Both the position numbers and the translations under genes were made by a program. The notes beneath the pieces were generated by a model. That model ran no database searches. It worked only from the letters and a program-made list of their open reading frames with translations, and was not told where the DNA came from. From Prevotellamassilia sp. (GTDB taxonomy: Bacteria > Bacteroidota > Bacteroidia > Bacteroidales > Bacteroidaceae), in assembly GCA_018383375.1 (NCBI GenBank), contig JAHAWW010000191.1, positions 1-6,352 on the forward strand: a stretch of DNA of 6,352 nt. Reading direction: 5' to 3'. Below, in pieces: positions 6,192 through 6,352 of this stretch. Each line of letters starts with the position of its first letter. Within the stretch, counting starts at the first letter, position 1.

Positions 6192-6352
6192 TTATGACCA
6201 CTCAAGGATGACCTTGCCACATTGACCGGACTCCATGATGTCGAAACCTTTCTGGAAGTCGTCTACAGGGAAACGGTGGGTGATGACGGGCGAGAGATTG
6301 ATGCCCGAAACGAGCATCTGCTCCATCTTGTACCATGTTTCCCACATCTCAC
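6192..6352 (-). CDS. tdh: L-threonine 3-dehydrogenase, C-terminal fragment
   Basis: The minus strand from the window edge to the TAA at 6192-6194 encodes 52 residues starting EMWETWYKM and ending GKVILEWS. They match the C terminus of E. coli Tdh as I recall it: the (M/F)ETWYKM helix, then LSPxITHRF, DDFQKGFD and SGQxGKVIL. Tdh is a cytosolic, zinc-dependent, NAD-linked medium-chain dehydrogenase that oxidises L-threonine to 2-amino-3-oxobutanoate, which Kbl then cleaves with CoA to glycine and acetyl-CoA. The zinc and NAD sites lie outside the window. The gene is cut by the window edge and not visibly damaged. A strong terminator follows its stop, so it is a separate transcription unit from the defence genes. 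Confidence 0.9.
   Translation of the reverse strand, partial: EMWETWYKMEQMLVSGINLSPVITHRFPVDDFQKGFDIMESGQCGKVILEWS

Noticed and set aside
6029..6220. Minus-strand reading frame of 63 codons
   Set aside because: It overlaps the end of tdh in another frame and runs through the terminator hairpin; its sequence has no recognisable features.

Overview
The window looks like a Bacteroidales chromosome, probably Prevotella or a close relative. Start codons lack Shine-Dalgarno sequences, there is a TAnnTTTG-type -7 promoter box, and coding is tight with moderate GC. The genus is inferred; there is no rRNA or other marker gene here. The window is an accessory defence segment that ends against a housekeeping gene.

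Left part (1-4082, plus strand): three tightly spaced genes that read as the 3' end of a BREX operon, most likely type 4. They are the last 68 codons of an unidentified upstream gene (brxC would be expected), a complete pglZ (alkaline-phosphatase-superfamily protein) and a complete short-form brxL (AAA+ ATPase of 479 residues, without the Lon-like C-terminal region of the long form). Gaps are 5 and 15 bp, so they are probably one transcript. No methyltransferase gene is visible.

Middle part (4108-4826, minus strand): a gene convergent with brxL encodes a small protein resembling the sulfur-binding-type (SBD) N-terminal domain of ScoMcrA-like HNH endonucleases, but with no HNH nuclease domain. 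BREX-4 systems are defined by BrxP, a PAPS-reductase-like protein that recalls the DNA phosphorothioation enzyme DndC. A nuclease-free, possible phosphorothioate reader beside such a locus is the most interesting feature here. Between this gene and the next lie two tandem 34-bp palindromes.

Right part (4825-6352, minus strand): a complete class II Fic protein (inhibitory helix motif, intact HPFYDGNGRTGR, C-terminal winged helix) with a probable promoter, then a strong bidirectional terminator, then the last 52 codons of L-threonine 3-dehydrogenase (tdh), where ordinary metabolism resumes.

How the genes may work together: PglZ and BrxL would act with upstream BREX proteins against phage. The SBD-like protein might recognise modified DNA for the same system or be a decayed nuclease. 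Fic is probably an independent AMP-transferase or toxin-like module in the same island. The last two statements are inference.
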